Shown here one piece after another: positions 1 to 6,375 of a DNA stretch of 15,518 nt. This stretch comes from an uncultured bacterium (GTDB lineage Bacteria > Actinomycetota > Coriobacteriia > Coriobacteriales > Coriobacteriaceae). The position numbers were made by a program, and so were the translations under genes. Each line of letters starts with the position of its first letter. Within the stretch, counting starts at the first letter, position 1. Under the pieces are notes generated by a model. The model made no database searches, was not told the origin of the DNA, and saw only the letters and a list, made by a program, of their open reading frames with translations. Location: contig CAJMPF010000012.1 of NCBI GenBank assembly GCA_905215195.1, positions 1 to 15,518 of the forward strand, in the 5' to 3' direction.

Positions 1-79
1 CACCCGCATCCACCCGGACTATATACGGCAGACTGTCGGCGTCGCCTCATCGCCGCGCCACCCCCATCATCTTTGAGCA

Positions 80-421
80 CTACAGTGCGATAGCCTGCTG
101 AACAGGAACGATCTTGTCGAGTTCCGGTTCGATCCGCCTTTTCTCGGCCTCAAGGTCAAACGCCACCTGAGCGCGCAGCCAATAACCATCCGTCAGGCTA
201 AAATAACGGCAAAGACGGAGGTCGGTGTCGGCCGTCACGCGACGTTTTCCCAAGACAATCTGCCCGATACGCTGAGCCGGAATCCCAGTCTCTTTCGCAA
301 GGCGATATTGAGAAATGCCCATGGGAACAAGAAACTCCTCTTTGAGAAGCTCACCAGGAGTCACCGGCGACAGCAAATCGGCCGAAGTCTCATCACTTGT
401 GATAATCGACGATTTCGACAT
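80..421 (-). CDS. higA: HigA-type antitoxin, helix-turn-helix
   Basis: Probable antitoxin of a HigB-HigA type II module; it would bind and neutralise the toxin encoded just upstream and repress the shared promoter. The 113-residue product has the HigA/VapI layout: a short N-terminus, the entry motif TPGELLKEEFL, then a Xre-like helix-turn-helix (ISQYRLAKETGIPAQRIGQI followed by the usual G-K-R-V-T-A-D-T pattern) and a C-terminal helix. The frame stays open further upstream to 496, but the ATG at 421 was chosen because the family normally begins about 15-20 residues before TPGE, and because it leaves a short overlap of 29 bases with the end of higB, typical of translational coupling. Toxin-first order is normal for HigBA. 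The family call is solid; function in the cell is inferred. Confidence 0.88.
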   Translation of the reverse strand: MSKSSIITSDETSADLLSPVTPGELLKEEFLVPMGISQYRLAKETGIPAQRIGQIVLGKRRVTADTDLRLCRYFSLTDGYWLRAQVAFDLEAEKRRIEPELDKIVPVQQAIAL

Positions 422-674
422 TCCAAGCCATCTCCTGTCTCCACTCGAAACAGACCCGATAGCGCTCGTTAACACGGATGCTATATTGACCGGCACGATC
501 GCCCTTCAAAGCTTCCAGGCGGTTGCCCGGTGGAACGCGAAGATCATCAAGCGAAGCACAAACCTGCAGTTGGCGAATCTTCCTCAACGCAACACGCTCA
601 AAGGGCACGAACCTCCTGACCCGCACACCCATGGCAAAGCGTTCGGTATCCTGATCTTTATACGATGCAATCAT
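393..674 (-). CDS. higB: HigB/RelE-family toxin
   Basis: Probable ribosome-dependent mRNA interferase (RelE/ParE superfamily, HigB branch; also annotated as a killer-protein-like plasmid maintenance toxin). The 93-residue product shows the family landmarks: start MIASYKDQDTERF, VRRFVPFERVALRKIRQL, the block DLRVPPGNRLEALKGDRAGQ, then YSIRVNERYRVCFEW and the C-terminal VEIVDYHK. The length matches the usual 92-93 residues, so the toxin appears intact. Family knowledge: the conserved Arg and C-terminal Tyr/His residues take part in RNA cleavage. It is the first gene of a two-gene unit, followed by higA with overlapping ends. A weak AAGG stands about 8 bases before the ATG. The surrounding DNA is more AT-rich than the lysine genes, consistent with acquisition by transfer. 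Confidence 0.9.
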   Translation of the reverse strand: MIASYKDQDTERFAMGVRVRRFVPFERVALRKIRQLQVCASLDDLRVPPGNRLEALKGDRAGQYSIRVNERYRVCFEWRQEMAWNVEIVDYHK

Positions 675-685
675 AGTATCGCCTT

Positions 686-706
686 ACGTTAGTAACGTCA
701 AACGTT
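686..706. promoter_or_regulatory. Overlapping inverted repeats, candidate HigA operator
   Basis: ACGTTA-G-TAACGT (686-698) is a perfect dyad. Its right arm also forms AACGT-CAA-ACGTT (694-706), so three ACGT-centred half-sites sit in a row. A further half-site, TACGTTT, lies at 735-741 just upstream of the -10 box. The block is between the predicted transcription start and the higB start codon, a common place for HigA or HigBA autoregulation. Binding itself is inferred. Confidence 0.5.
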
Positions 707-725
707 TCTATAGACTTACATCTCT

Positions 726-731
726 ATTATA
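726..731 (-). promoter_or_regulatory. Promoter -10 box for higBA
   Basis: On the minus strand this is a perfect TATAAT, about 50 bases before the higB start codon. No good -35 hexamer stands at the standard distance; the sequence there is A-rich (TAGAAA). A transcript would start near position 718. Confidence 0.6.
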
Positions 732-776
732 TCGTACGTTTGTTCGTGTTTTCTAGAACAAATAGTCCTTCACGCC

Positions 777-1964
777 TTAGTCAAGCAAAAGCAATCGTTT
801 GTAGACATCGAGGCCTTTGAGAAGAATCTCCTCGTCAAAGAGCATGGTATCGGTATGCAGAGCGCTCATCGCATAGGCTGGGCAGTCATCAGCGTCGATC
901 GGGTTTTCTTGTCCCTCTGGCACGCCCGTGCCCAGCAAGAAGAACACGCCCGGCAGATGGCGCTGATAGAACGCGAAATCCTCGGCGATTAGCAGCGGCT
1001 CGTCCACGAGCTGCAATTCGGGCAGAGCGGGCGCGATTCGGGCAAACAACTCAGGATCGTTATCGACCGGTGGATAGCCCTCGGCAAAATCGAGATCGTA
1101 CGTGCAGCCCGTTGCGGTGCACGCCTCGTCGAGCACACGGCGCACGCCCTCGCGCGCACGGTCGAACATGGCGTCCGTAAACACACGCAAGCTACCGGCA
1201 ACATGGGCCTCCCCCGCCACCGCGTTGCAAACCGTACCGGCCTGCAGCAGACCAAACTTACCGATACAGGGCTCGTCGGAGCCCAGCTCGTCCATCAGTT
1301 CGCGCTCGGCAACCAAGAACTTGGCAGCCGCCAGCGCCGCATCGTGCGACTCCTCGACCGGAACGCCATAGGTCTTAGCGATATGGATGCTCGTCCCGTG
1401 AATATGAATGTGTGTCTCACTCGAACGCGCCAGCAACGGACCGGGGCAGCTCGCCAACGTGCCGGCGGGCAGATCGGGCCACACGTGGAAGCCGAAGATG
1501 CGATCCGCCCCGTAGCGCTCGAACACGCCGCTCTCGCATACCGTCTTGGCACCACCGGTCGTTTCCTCGGCCGGCTGGAACACAAAGAGAACGTTGCGCC
1601 TCATGGCGCCCGGTTGCTCGCGAATCGTACGGTCGACATACGTCGCGGCGGCAAGTGCCATGGCCATGTGTCCGTCATGTCCGCAAGCGTGCATCTTGCC
1701 GGGATGGGTCGAGGCAAAGGCCGCTCCCGTCGCCTCCGCGATGGGCAGCGCATCCATATCAGCGCGAATCGCCGTGGCATGCGCGGCATCAACGCCGGCG
1801 TCGAAGAAAGCGCAGACGCAGCTGGGGCACGGATGGGTCACTTCGCAGGTGAGCGGTGCCAGCACGCCCTCGATATAGGCGATAGTCTGCGGAAGATCGA
1901 AATCGAGCTCCGGAATGCGATGGAGATCGCGACGATAGTGACGGAGTTCTTGGAGCTCGGTCAT
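777..1964 (-). CDS. M20D amidohydrolase, probable N-acetyl-diaminopimelate deacetylase
   Basis: Metal-dependent amidohydrolase of peptidase family M20D, 395 residues. Next to a DapH-type operon the likely reaction is N-acetyl-LL-diaminopimelate + water to LL-diaminopimelate + acetate, as for Bacillus subtilis YkuR. Visible motifs: RADMDALPI (68-75), the metal-binding block MHACGHDGHM (91-100), FQPAEE (129-134), FHVWPDLPAGT (159-169), and AEDFAFY plus ALHTDTM near the C-terminus. The lid domain carries TSIHIAKTYG (191-200), where the usual form is GKGGHAAxPH; H194 probably replaces the conserved His. The start at 1964 was preferred to upstream in-frame ATGs because AAGGGA stands 7 bases before it and because the protein then begins, like YkuR, a few residues before RRDLHRIPEL. 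Hippurate or indole-acetyl-amino-acid hydrolase activity is the alternative. It is divergent from the lysine operon and lies outside its riboswitch. Confidence 0.82.
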   Translation of the reverse strand: MTELQELRHYRRDLHRIPELDFDLPQTIAYIEGVLAPLTCEVTHPCPSCVCAFFDAGVDAAHATAIRADMDALPIAEATGAAFASTHPGKMHACGHDGHMAMALAAATYVDRTIREQPGAMRRNVLFVFQPAEETTGGAKTVCESGVFERYGADRIFGFHVWPDLPAGTLASCPGPLLARSSETHIHIHGTSIHIAKTYGVPVEESHDAALAAAKFLVAERELMDELGSDEPCIGKFGLLQAGTVCNAVAGEAHVAGSLRVFTDAMFDRAREGVRRVLDEACTATGCTYDLDFAEGYPPVDNDPELFARIAPALPELQLVDEPLLIAEDFAFYQRHLPGVFFLLGTGVPEGQENPIDADDCPAYAMSALHTDTMLFDEEILLKGLDVYKRLLLLD

Positions 1965-2074
1965 AGGGAATCCCTTCGTGAGGCACATCTGTTGCAACTT
2001 ATTGTGATACAGGATTGTGGCACACATGTTTCCAGCATATTGCTGCATTTTTTAAACGTTATATACGAATACTC

Positions 2075-2103
2075 TTGTTTGGTAAAGTGCAACGTGGTAG
2101 GGT
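2075..2103 (+). promoter_or_regulatory. Promoter of the lysine operon
   Basis: TTGTTT (2075-2080), a 17-base spacer, then TAGGGT (2098-2103). Transcription would begin near 2109-2111, immediately before the first helix of the lysine riboswitch, which supports the call. The hexamers themselves are only moderate matches. Confidence 0.5.
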
Positions 2104-2111
2104 CGTTACCA

Positions 2112-2250
2112 CTTGATAGAGGCGCGGGCACGAAGAACCGCGGGCGAGCCGGCAGGCTTTGACCCCGTGGGGAGGCGAAACCCGCCGAACTGGGCTTTTC
2201 GGGCACGAACAACCTGGTGGGCCTGCGGGAAATACCCACAGGACTGTCTG
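2112..2250 (+). promoter_or_regulatory. Lysine riboswitch (L box) aptamer
   Basis: The conserved core of the lysine riboswitch is present in order: GATAGAGGCGC at the 5' end (2115-2125), an AAGAAC element, GGGGAGGCGAAACCCGCCGA (the three-way core with the invariant GCCGA), CTGGTGGGCCTGC, and GGACTGTC at the 3' end. Helix P1 forms from GATAG (2115-2119) and CTGTC (2244-2248) with one U-G pair. The same landmarks occur in B. subtilis lysC. It lies directly upstream of lysA-dapA, so lysine binding should lower expression of the lysA-dapA, dapB and dapH genes. The five-helix fold was checked by eye only. Confidence 0.93.
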
Positions 2251-2263
2251 CAGCAATGCGGGA

Positions 2264-2342
2264 GCGCTATCCGGACATTGGGTCCACGCTATGCGGATTC
2301 GATGCGCAGATGGCGCCGTCTGGATAGCGAGGTTTACGGGAC
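2264..2342 (+). promoter_or_regulatory. Riboswitch expression platform, probably translational
   Basis: CGCTATCCGGAC (2265-2276) can pair with GTCTGGATAGCG (2318-2329), a 12-base-pair helix with one G-U. Its 3' arm runs into GAGG (2329-2332), the best Shine-Dalgarno candidate, 10 bases before the ATG at 2343. CTATC inside the 5' arm (2267-2271) is also complementary to GATAG of P1, so the two pairings can exclude each other, as in known L-box switches. A smaller hairpin GGAC/GTCC (2273-2285) competes as well. No U-run follows the long helix, which argues for control of ribosome access rather than intrinsic termination. Confidence 0.55.
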
Positions 2343-4652
2343 ATGGCATTGACCCCCAACGAGGCATATGCGGCCAAGCAGCCGTTTGTGGACAAGGAGA
2401 CGCTCGAGCATATCGTCGAGCAGTTCCCCACGCCGTTTCATCTATACGACGAGGCGGGCATCCGCCGCAACATGCAAGAGGTGCGCGACGCCTTTGCATG
2501 GAACCCGGGCTTTAAGGAATACTTTGCCGTCAAGGCCAATCCCAACCCGGTGCTCATCTCCATTCTCAACGAATACGGCTGCGGCTGCGATTGCTCGAGC
2601 TATACCGAGCTCATGATCGCCCGCTCGCTGGGTATCACGGGACACGACATCATGTTCTCGTCCAACGATACGCCGGCTGCCGACTTTGAGCTCGCCGACA
2701 AGCTGGGTGCCATCGTCAACTTTGACGACATCAGCCACATCGAGTTCTTTGAGCGTGTTGCGGGGCCCATCCCCAAAACGGTCAGCTGCCGCTTTAATCC
2801 AGGCGGCCTGTTCCAACTCTCCAACGGCATCATGGATAACCCCGGCGACTCCAAGTACGGCATGACCACCGAGCAGCTCTTCGAGGCGTTCCGCATGCTC
2901 AAGGCCAAGGGCGCCGAGAATTTTGGCATCCATGCCTTCCTTGCCAGTAACACCGTCACTAACGACTACTATCCCAAGCTCGCACGCATCCTCTTTGAGC
3001 TTGCCGTACGCCTGGAGCGCGAGACCGGCGCACATGTCGCCTTTATCAATCTGTCCGGCGGTGTGGGTATCCCCTACCTGCCCGAGCAGCAGGCTAACGA
3101 CATTCACGCCATCGGCGAGGGCGTACACGCAGCCTACGACGAGATTCTGGTCCCCGCCGGCATGGGCGATGTGGCGATCTGCACCGAGATGGGTCGCTTT
3201 ATGATGGGCCCCTACGGATGCCTGGTCACCAAGGCCATCCACGAGAAGCAGATCTACAAGGACTATATCGGCGTGGACGCCAGTGCCGTCGATCTGATTC
3301 GTCCTGCCATGTATGGCGCTTACCACCACATTACGGTGATGGGTCAGCCGGGTGGCGACGACAAGACCACAGCGCCCGTCACGGACACCTACGACATCAC
3401 GGGCAACCTATGCGAGAACAACGACAAGTTCGCCATCGATCGCGAGCTACCGCAGATCGACATGGGCGATGTGCTCGTGATCCACGATACCGGCGCGCAT
3501 GGCTACTCCATGGGCTACAACTACAATGGACGCCTGCGCTCCGCCGAGGTCCTGTTGCGCCCCGATGGCTCGGCCGACCTTATCCGTCGCGCCGAGCGCC
3601 CGGGCGATTATTTTGCCACGCTCGACGTGCTGCCGTGCGGCCGTGAGCTGCTGGCCAAATCGCGTGCCGAAAGCGCTCGTCGTCGCGCTCAGGACGAGCG
3701 CCTGGCCGTCGCCGCCCAATGGAACAAGCGCATCCAGATCGCGGAAGCGAAGGAGAAGAACATGGACATCCGCAATCTCGAGGGCTCAATCGTCGCCCTC
3801 GTCACGCCGTTTAAAAAGGATGGCAGTGTCGACTTTGACGCACTCGAGCGCCTTATCGATTTCCACCTGCAAAACGGCACCGACGCCATCCTCACCCTGG
3901 GCACCACCGGCGAGAGCGCCACGATGACCGACGACGAGGACAACTCCGTCGTCGCCGCCGTGGTCAAGCATGTTGCAGGACGCGTCCCCGTCATTGCCGG
4001 CTCGGGCTCCAACTCCACGCAGACCATGCTCACCAAGTCGCTTACTTACCAGGGCTTGGGAGCCGACGGCCTGCTGCTCATTACCCCCTACTACAACAAG
4101 TCCAACGAAGAGGGTATCTATCAGCACTTTAAGACCGTCGCCGATGCCGTGGACATCCCCTGCATCCTGTACAACATCCCCGGCCGCTGCGGCTGCGGTA
4201 TCAGCGAGCGCAACGTAGAGCGCCTGGCCGCGCACCCCAACATCATGGGTATTAAGGAGGCCTCGGGCAACGTCGCCTACGCGGCCAAGATCGCCCACCT
4301 GCTGTCAGACGACTTCCGCATGTACTCGGGCGAGGACGCGCTTACCGTGCCGCTCATGAGCCTGGGCGCCTCGGGCACCATCAGCGTGTGGGCAGACGTG
4401 CAGCCGCAGCCCGTGCATGACATGTGCCGCGCCTATTTGGACGGTGACGTGGCGCGTGCCCGCGATATCCAAATTGCTGGCCAGCCGCTCATCAATGCCC
4501 TCTTTAGTGAGGTCAACCCCATCCCCGTCAAAGAGGCGCTCGCCCAGATGGGTATGATCGAGGCAAACTACCGCATGCCGCTGTGCCCCATGGCAGACGA
4601 CACGCGCTCTGCACTTACCGATGCTCTGAAGGGGGCTGGTCTGCTTGATTAA
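2343..4652 (+). CDS. lysA-dapA: Fused diaminopimelate decarboxylase / dihydrodipicolinate synthase
   Basis: One uninterrupted 769-residue frame holds two complete enzymes. Residues 1 to about 428 are a PLP-dependent diaminopimelate decarboxylase (meso-DAP to lysine + CO2): FAVKANPNP with PLP lysine K64, GGVGIPY (239-245), EMGR (282-285), CEN with catalytic C357, and HGYSMGYNYNGR (386-397). Residues 474-769 (296 residues, normal DapA length) are dihydrodipicolinate synthase (pyruvate + aspartate semialdehyde): TTGESAT, TPYYN, YNIPGR with catalytic Tyr (Y610 of the fusion) and GIKEASGN with Schiff-base K638. Residues 429-473 form a charged, probably helical linker. AAGGAG at 3750-3755 stands 6 bases before the ATG at 3762, so free DapA could also be made. 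Residues matching E. coli DapA lysine-site H53, H56 and E84 are D, D and T. It is the first gene behind the lysine riboswitch and overlaps dapB. A lost lysA stop codon is the simplest origin. Confidence 0.9.
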   Translation: MALTPNEAYAAKQPFVDKETLEHIVEQFPTPFHLYDEAGIRRNMQEVRDAFAWNPGFKEYFAVKANPNPVLISILNEYGCGCDCSSYTELMIARSLGITGHDIMFSSNDTPAADFELADKLGAIVNFDDISHIEFFERVAGPIPKTVSCRFNPGGLFQLSNGIMDNPGDSKYGMTTEQLFEAFRMLKAKGAENFGIHAFLASNTVTNDYYPKLARILFELAVRLERETGAHVAFINLSGGVGIPYLPEQQANDIHAIGEGVHAAYDEILVPAGMGDVAICTEMGRFMMGPYGCLVTKAIHEKQIYKDYIGVDASAVDLIRPAMYGAYHHITVMGQPGGDDKTTAPVTDTYDITGNLCENNDKFAIDRELPQIDMGDVLVIHDTGAHGYSMGYNYNGRLRSAEVLLRPDGSADLIRRAERPGDYFATLDVLPCGRELLAKSRAESARRRAQDERLAVAAQWNKRIQIAEAKEKNMDIRNLEGSIVALVTPFKKDGSVDFDALERLIDFHLQNGTDAILTLGTTGESATMTDDEDNSVVAAVVKHVAGRVPVIAGSGSNSTQTMLTKSLTYQGLGADGLLLITPYYNKSNEEGIYQHFKTVADAVDIPCILYNIPGRCGCGISERNVERLAAHPNIMGIKEASGNVAYAAKIAHLLSDDFRMYSGEDALTVPLMSLGASGTISVWADVQPQPVHDMCRAYLDGDVARARDIQIAGQPLINALFSEVNPIPVKEALAQMGMIEANYRMPLCPMADDTRSALTDALKGAGLLD
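3750..3764 (+). promoter_or_regulatory. Internal ribosome binding site and start for DapA
   Basis: AAGGAG (3750-3755), 6 bases of spacing, then ATG (3762-3764), in frame inside the fused gene and exactly at the natural DapA N-terminus (MDIRNLEGSIVALVTP). It is among the best Shine-Dalgarno sites in the window. It suggests recent fusion of two coupled genes, or deliberate production of free DapA beside the fusion. Confidence 0.6.
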
Positions 4653-5385
4653 GACCGTCATTATGGGAACGGGCCGCATGGGCTCGCTCATCCGCACCAC
4701 CGCCGAGGGCGTTGTCGACGCCGCCGGTCAACCCGTTTTTGATATCGTGGCCCAGATTGGCTTCGATTTGAGCAAGCTCGAGAACGCACCGGCTGCCGAT
4801 GTGATTATCGACTTCTCGAACGTCGTGACCTTCGATGCCGTCGTCGCCCATGTCGAGCGCACGGGCGCGGCGTTGGTCTCGGGCACCACAGGCTACACCC
4901 CCGAGCAGATGGACCGTCTGCGTGAGCTGGGCCAGAACACCCGCGTTATGCACTCGGGCAATTACTCCATCGGCATCGCAGCCCTGCGTCATCTAGTGGC
5001 CCAGGCCACGCGCGAGTTGCCCGGCTTTGACTGCGAAATCGTCGAGACGCACCATAACCAAAAGGTCGACGCCCCCAGCGGTACCGCCAAGCTGCTGCTC
5101 GACGCCGTAGTCGAGGCCGAGCCCGAGACAGGCTACCACCCCGTCTACGGACGCGAGGGCATGTGCGGAGCGCGCGATCCCAAGGAGATCGGCATGCACT
5201 CACTGCGCGGTGGCACTGTCGCCGGCGTCCACGAAGTGAGTTTCTTTGGCCAGGACGAGGAGGTCACGCTCACCCACCGCGCCACGAGCCGTCAGATCTT
5301 CGTCAACGGCGCCCTGGCCGCCGCCCAGAAGCTCGTCACCCGCGAACCCGGCTTCTATACGTTCGACCAGGTCATGTTTGCCTAA
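4645..5385 (+). CDS. dapB: 4-hydroxy-tetrahydrodipicolinate reductase
   Basis: Reduces the DapA product to tetrahydrodipicolinate with NAD(P)H. The 246-residue product has the full DapB pattern: nucleotide-binding MGTGRMG (7-13), VIIDFS, VSGTTGYT (78-85), MHSGNYSIG (102-110), the catalytic ETHHNQKVDAPSGTAK (134-149, with the His pair and Lys of the active site) and the C-terminal HSLRGGTVAGVHEVSFFG. The start is a TTG at 4645, overlapping the end of lysA-dapA by 8 bases. A GGGGG run at 4631-4635 can serve as a weak ribosome site. The next in-frame ATG (4663) would cut into the Rossmann motif, so TTG is preferred. The overlap implies translational coupling. Family identity is very clear. Confidence 0.95.
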   Translation: MIKTVIMGTGRMGSLIRTTAEGVVDAAGQPVFDIVAQIGFDLSKLENAPAADVIIDFSNVVTFDAVVAHVERTGAALVSGTTGYTPEQMDRLRELGQNTRVMHSGNYSIGIAALRHLVAQATRELPGFDCEIVETHHNQKVDAPSGTAKLLLDAVVEAEPETGYHPVYGREGMCGARDPKEIGMHSLRGGTVAGVHEVSFFGQDEEVTLTHRATSRQIFVNGALAAAQKLVTREPGFYTFDQVMFA

Positions 5386-5424
5386 CCAGGTATCAACCGA
5401 ATCCACCCAAAGGAGAGATAGCAA

Positions 5425-6144
5425 ATGAGCAACGCAGCCGAGATGGATGCCCAGGAGATTATCAACTACATCGCCACCGCGCCCAAAAAGACACCTGTCA
5501 AGCTATACGTGCGCGAGAAGCCCGGCATGAAGGTTGCCTGGGGCGACGCACATGTCTACGGCGGTCGTCGCGGCAAGACCGTCTTTGGCGACTGGGATAA
5601 GCTCAAGGCCATCCTCGATGCCAATGCCGACTCCATCGACTACTACGACGTAGAGAACGACTGCCGCAACTCCGCCGTGCCCATGCTCGACCTTAAGGGC
5701 ATCAACGCCCGCATCGAGCCGGGCGCGATCATCCGCGACCGTGTCGAGATTGGCGATCGCGCCGTCATCATGATGGGCGCCATCATCAACATCGGCTCCG
5801 TCATTGGCGAAGGCTCCATGATTGATATGGGCGCCGTGCTGGGCGGCCGCGCCACCGTGGGCAAGAACTGCCACATCGGCGCCGGCACCGTGCTGGCAGG
5901 CGTTGTGGAGCCCGCCAGCGCCACGCCCGTCATCATCGAGGACGATGTCATGATCGGCGCCAACGCCGTGGTCCTGGAGGGCGTGCACGTAGGCAAGGGC
6001 GCTGTCGTTGCCGCCGGCGCCGTGTGCGTCGAGGATGTCCCCGCCGGCGCCGTCGTGGCCGGTGTCCCCGCCCGCGTCATCAAGATGCGCGACGAGAAGA
6101 CCAACAGCAAGACCGGACTGGAAGAGGGCTTACGTCAGCTCTAG
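5425..6144 (+). CDS. dapH: Tetrahydrodipicolinate N-acetyltransferase
   Basis: Transfers acetyl from acetyl-CoA to tetrahydrodipicolinate, committing the pathway to the N-acetyl branch. The 239-residue protein starts with the DapH N-terminal domain (DAQEIINYIATAPKKTPVKLYV), then has a left-handed parallel beta-helix of hexapeptide repeats from about residue 95 to 210: VEIGDRAVIMMGAIINIGSV, MIDMGAVLGGRATVGKNCHI, GAGTVLAGVVEP, VIIEDDVMIGANAVVLEGV. It ends GLEEGLRQL like its B. subtilis homologue. The succinyl-CoA-type DapD is longer and lacks this N-terminal domain. A strong AAAGGAG (5409-5415 region) precedes the ATG. It sits 39 bases behind dapB and is probably the last gene of the riboswitch-controlled operon. 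The acetyl branch explains the divergent M20D deacetylase. Confidence 0.95.
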   Translation: MSNAAEMDAQEIINYIATAPKKTPVKLYVREKPGMKVAWGDAHVYGGRRGKTVFGDWDKLKAILDANADSIDYYDVENDCRNSAVPMLDLKGINARIEPGAIIRDRVEIGDRAVIMMGAIINIGSVIGEGSMIDMGAVLGGRATVGKNCHIGAGTVLAGVVEPASATPVIIEDDVMIGANAVVLEGVHVGKGAVVAAGAVCVEDVPAGAVVAGVPARVIKMRDEKTNSKTGLEEGLRQL

Positions 6145-6145
6145 G

Positions 6146-6173
6146 GTTACGCGGTTTTACCAGACCGCGTAAC
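6146..6173. repeat. Perfect inverted repeat just after dapH
   Basis: GTTACGCGGT (6146-6155), an 8-base loop, and ACCGCGTAAC (6164-6173) begin one base after the dapH stop codon. No T-run follows, so it is not a standard terminator; it could protect the mRNA 3' end. Confidence 0.75.
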
Positions 6174-6174
6174 T

Positions 6175-6231
6175 AGTCGACGCTCCACCTTTGGTTCCGT
6201 CGTTCTAACGAACGACGGACCAGTCGACGCT
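6175..6231. repeat. Hairpin framed by 10-base direct repeats
   Basis: AGTCGACGCT occurs at 6175-6184 and again at 6222-6231. Between them is a long hairpin: TGGT-T-CCGTCGTTC (6192-6205), loop TAAC, GAACGACGG-ACCA (6210-6222), 13 pairs with one bulged T. A palindrome between direct repeats resembles a tiny mobile or REP-like element with a target duplication, but the element is too short to be sure. Confidence 0.6.
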
Positions 6232-6233
6232 GC

Positions 6234-6331
6234 AAACGCCCCTAAGCGGCAATCTGACGTTCAATCGTCGGTCGCGTACCGAAGTACGCTTCCCTCCTCT
6301 TTCACGTCACCTTGCTCGCCTAGGGGCGTTT
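6234..6331. other. Long nested inverted repeat, candidate structured RNA
   Basis: AAACGCCCCTA (6234-6244) pairs perfectly with TAGGGGCGTTT (6321-6331), and GCG/CGC extends the helix after one mismatch. Inside, TGACGT (6255-6260) pairs with ACGTCA (6304-6309), and GCGTAC-CGAA-GTACGC (6274-6289) forms an apical hairpin. TCGGT/ACCGA (6268-6282) is a competing fold of the same apex. The plus-strand arm ends in TTTT, so a transcript could terminate there. No reading frame of note occupies it. It is either a stable 3' UTR, a small RNA or a repeat element. Confidence 0.55.
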
Positions 6332-6375
6332 TCGCTGACGTATGCTCAACCTGCAACGTAATTCAGCCCCAAGCA

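Noticed and set aside
2..76. Possible C-terminal end of a plus-strand gene (TRIHPDYIRQTVGV... ending at a TGA).
   Set aside because: Only 24 codons are visible and other frames are open too; nothing identifies a family.
1965..2074. Promoter for the M20D gene on the minus strand.
   Set aside because: TATCAC and other AT-rich hexamers occur, but none has an acceptable -35 partner, so no site is called.
1203..2162. Long plus-strand open frame (319 codons) opposite the M20D gene.
   Set aside because: It is an antisense shadow of a clearly conserved enzyme, and its product is Arg-rich with no recognisable domain.
2442..3329. Long minus-strand open frame (295 codons) opposite the LysA part.
   Set aside because: It is a shadow caused by GC-rich third positions; the conserved motifs are all on the plus strand.
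2340..4652. The lysA-dapA fusion as a simple sequencing error.
   Set aside because: It cannot be excluded without reads, but the 45-codon junction is open, in frame and has normal codon use, so it is reported as a fusion.
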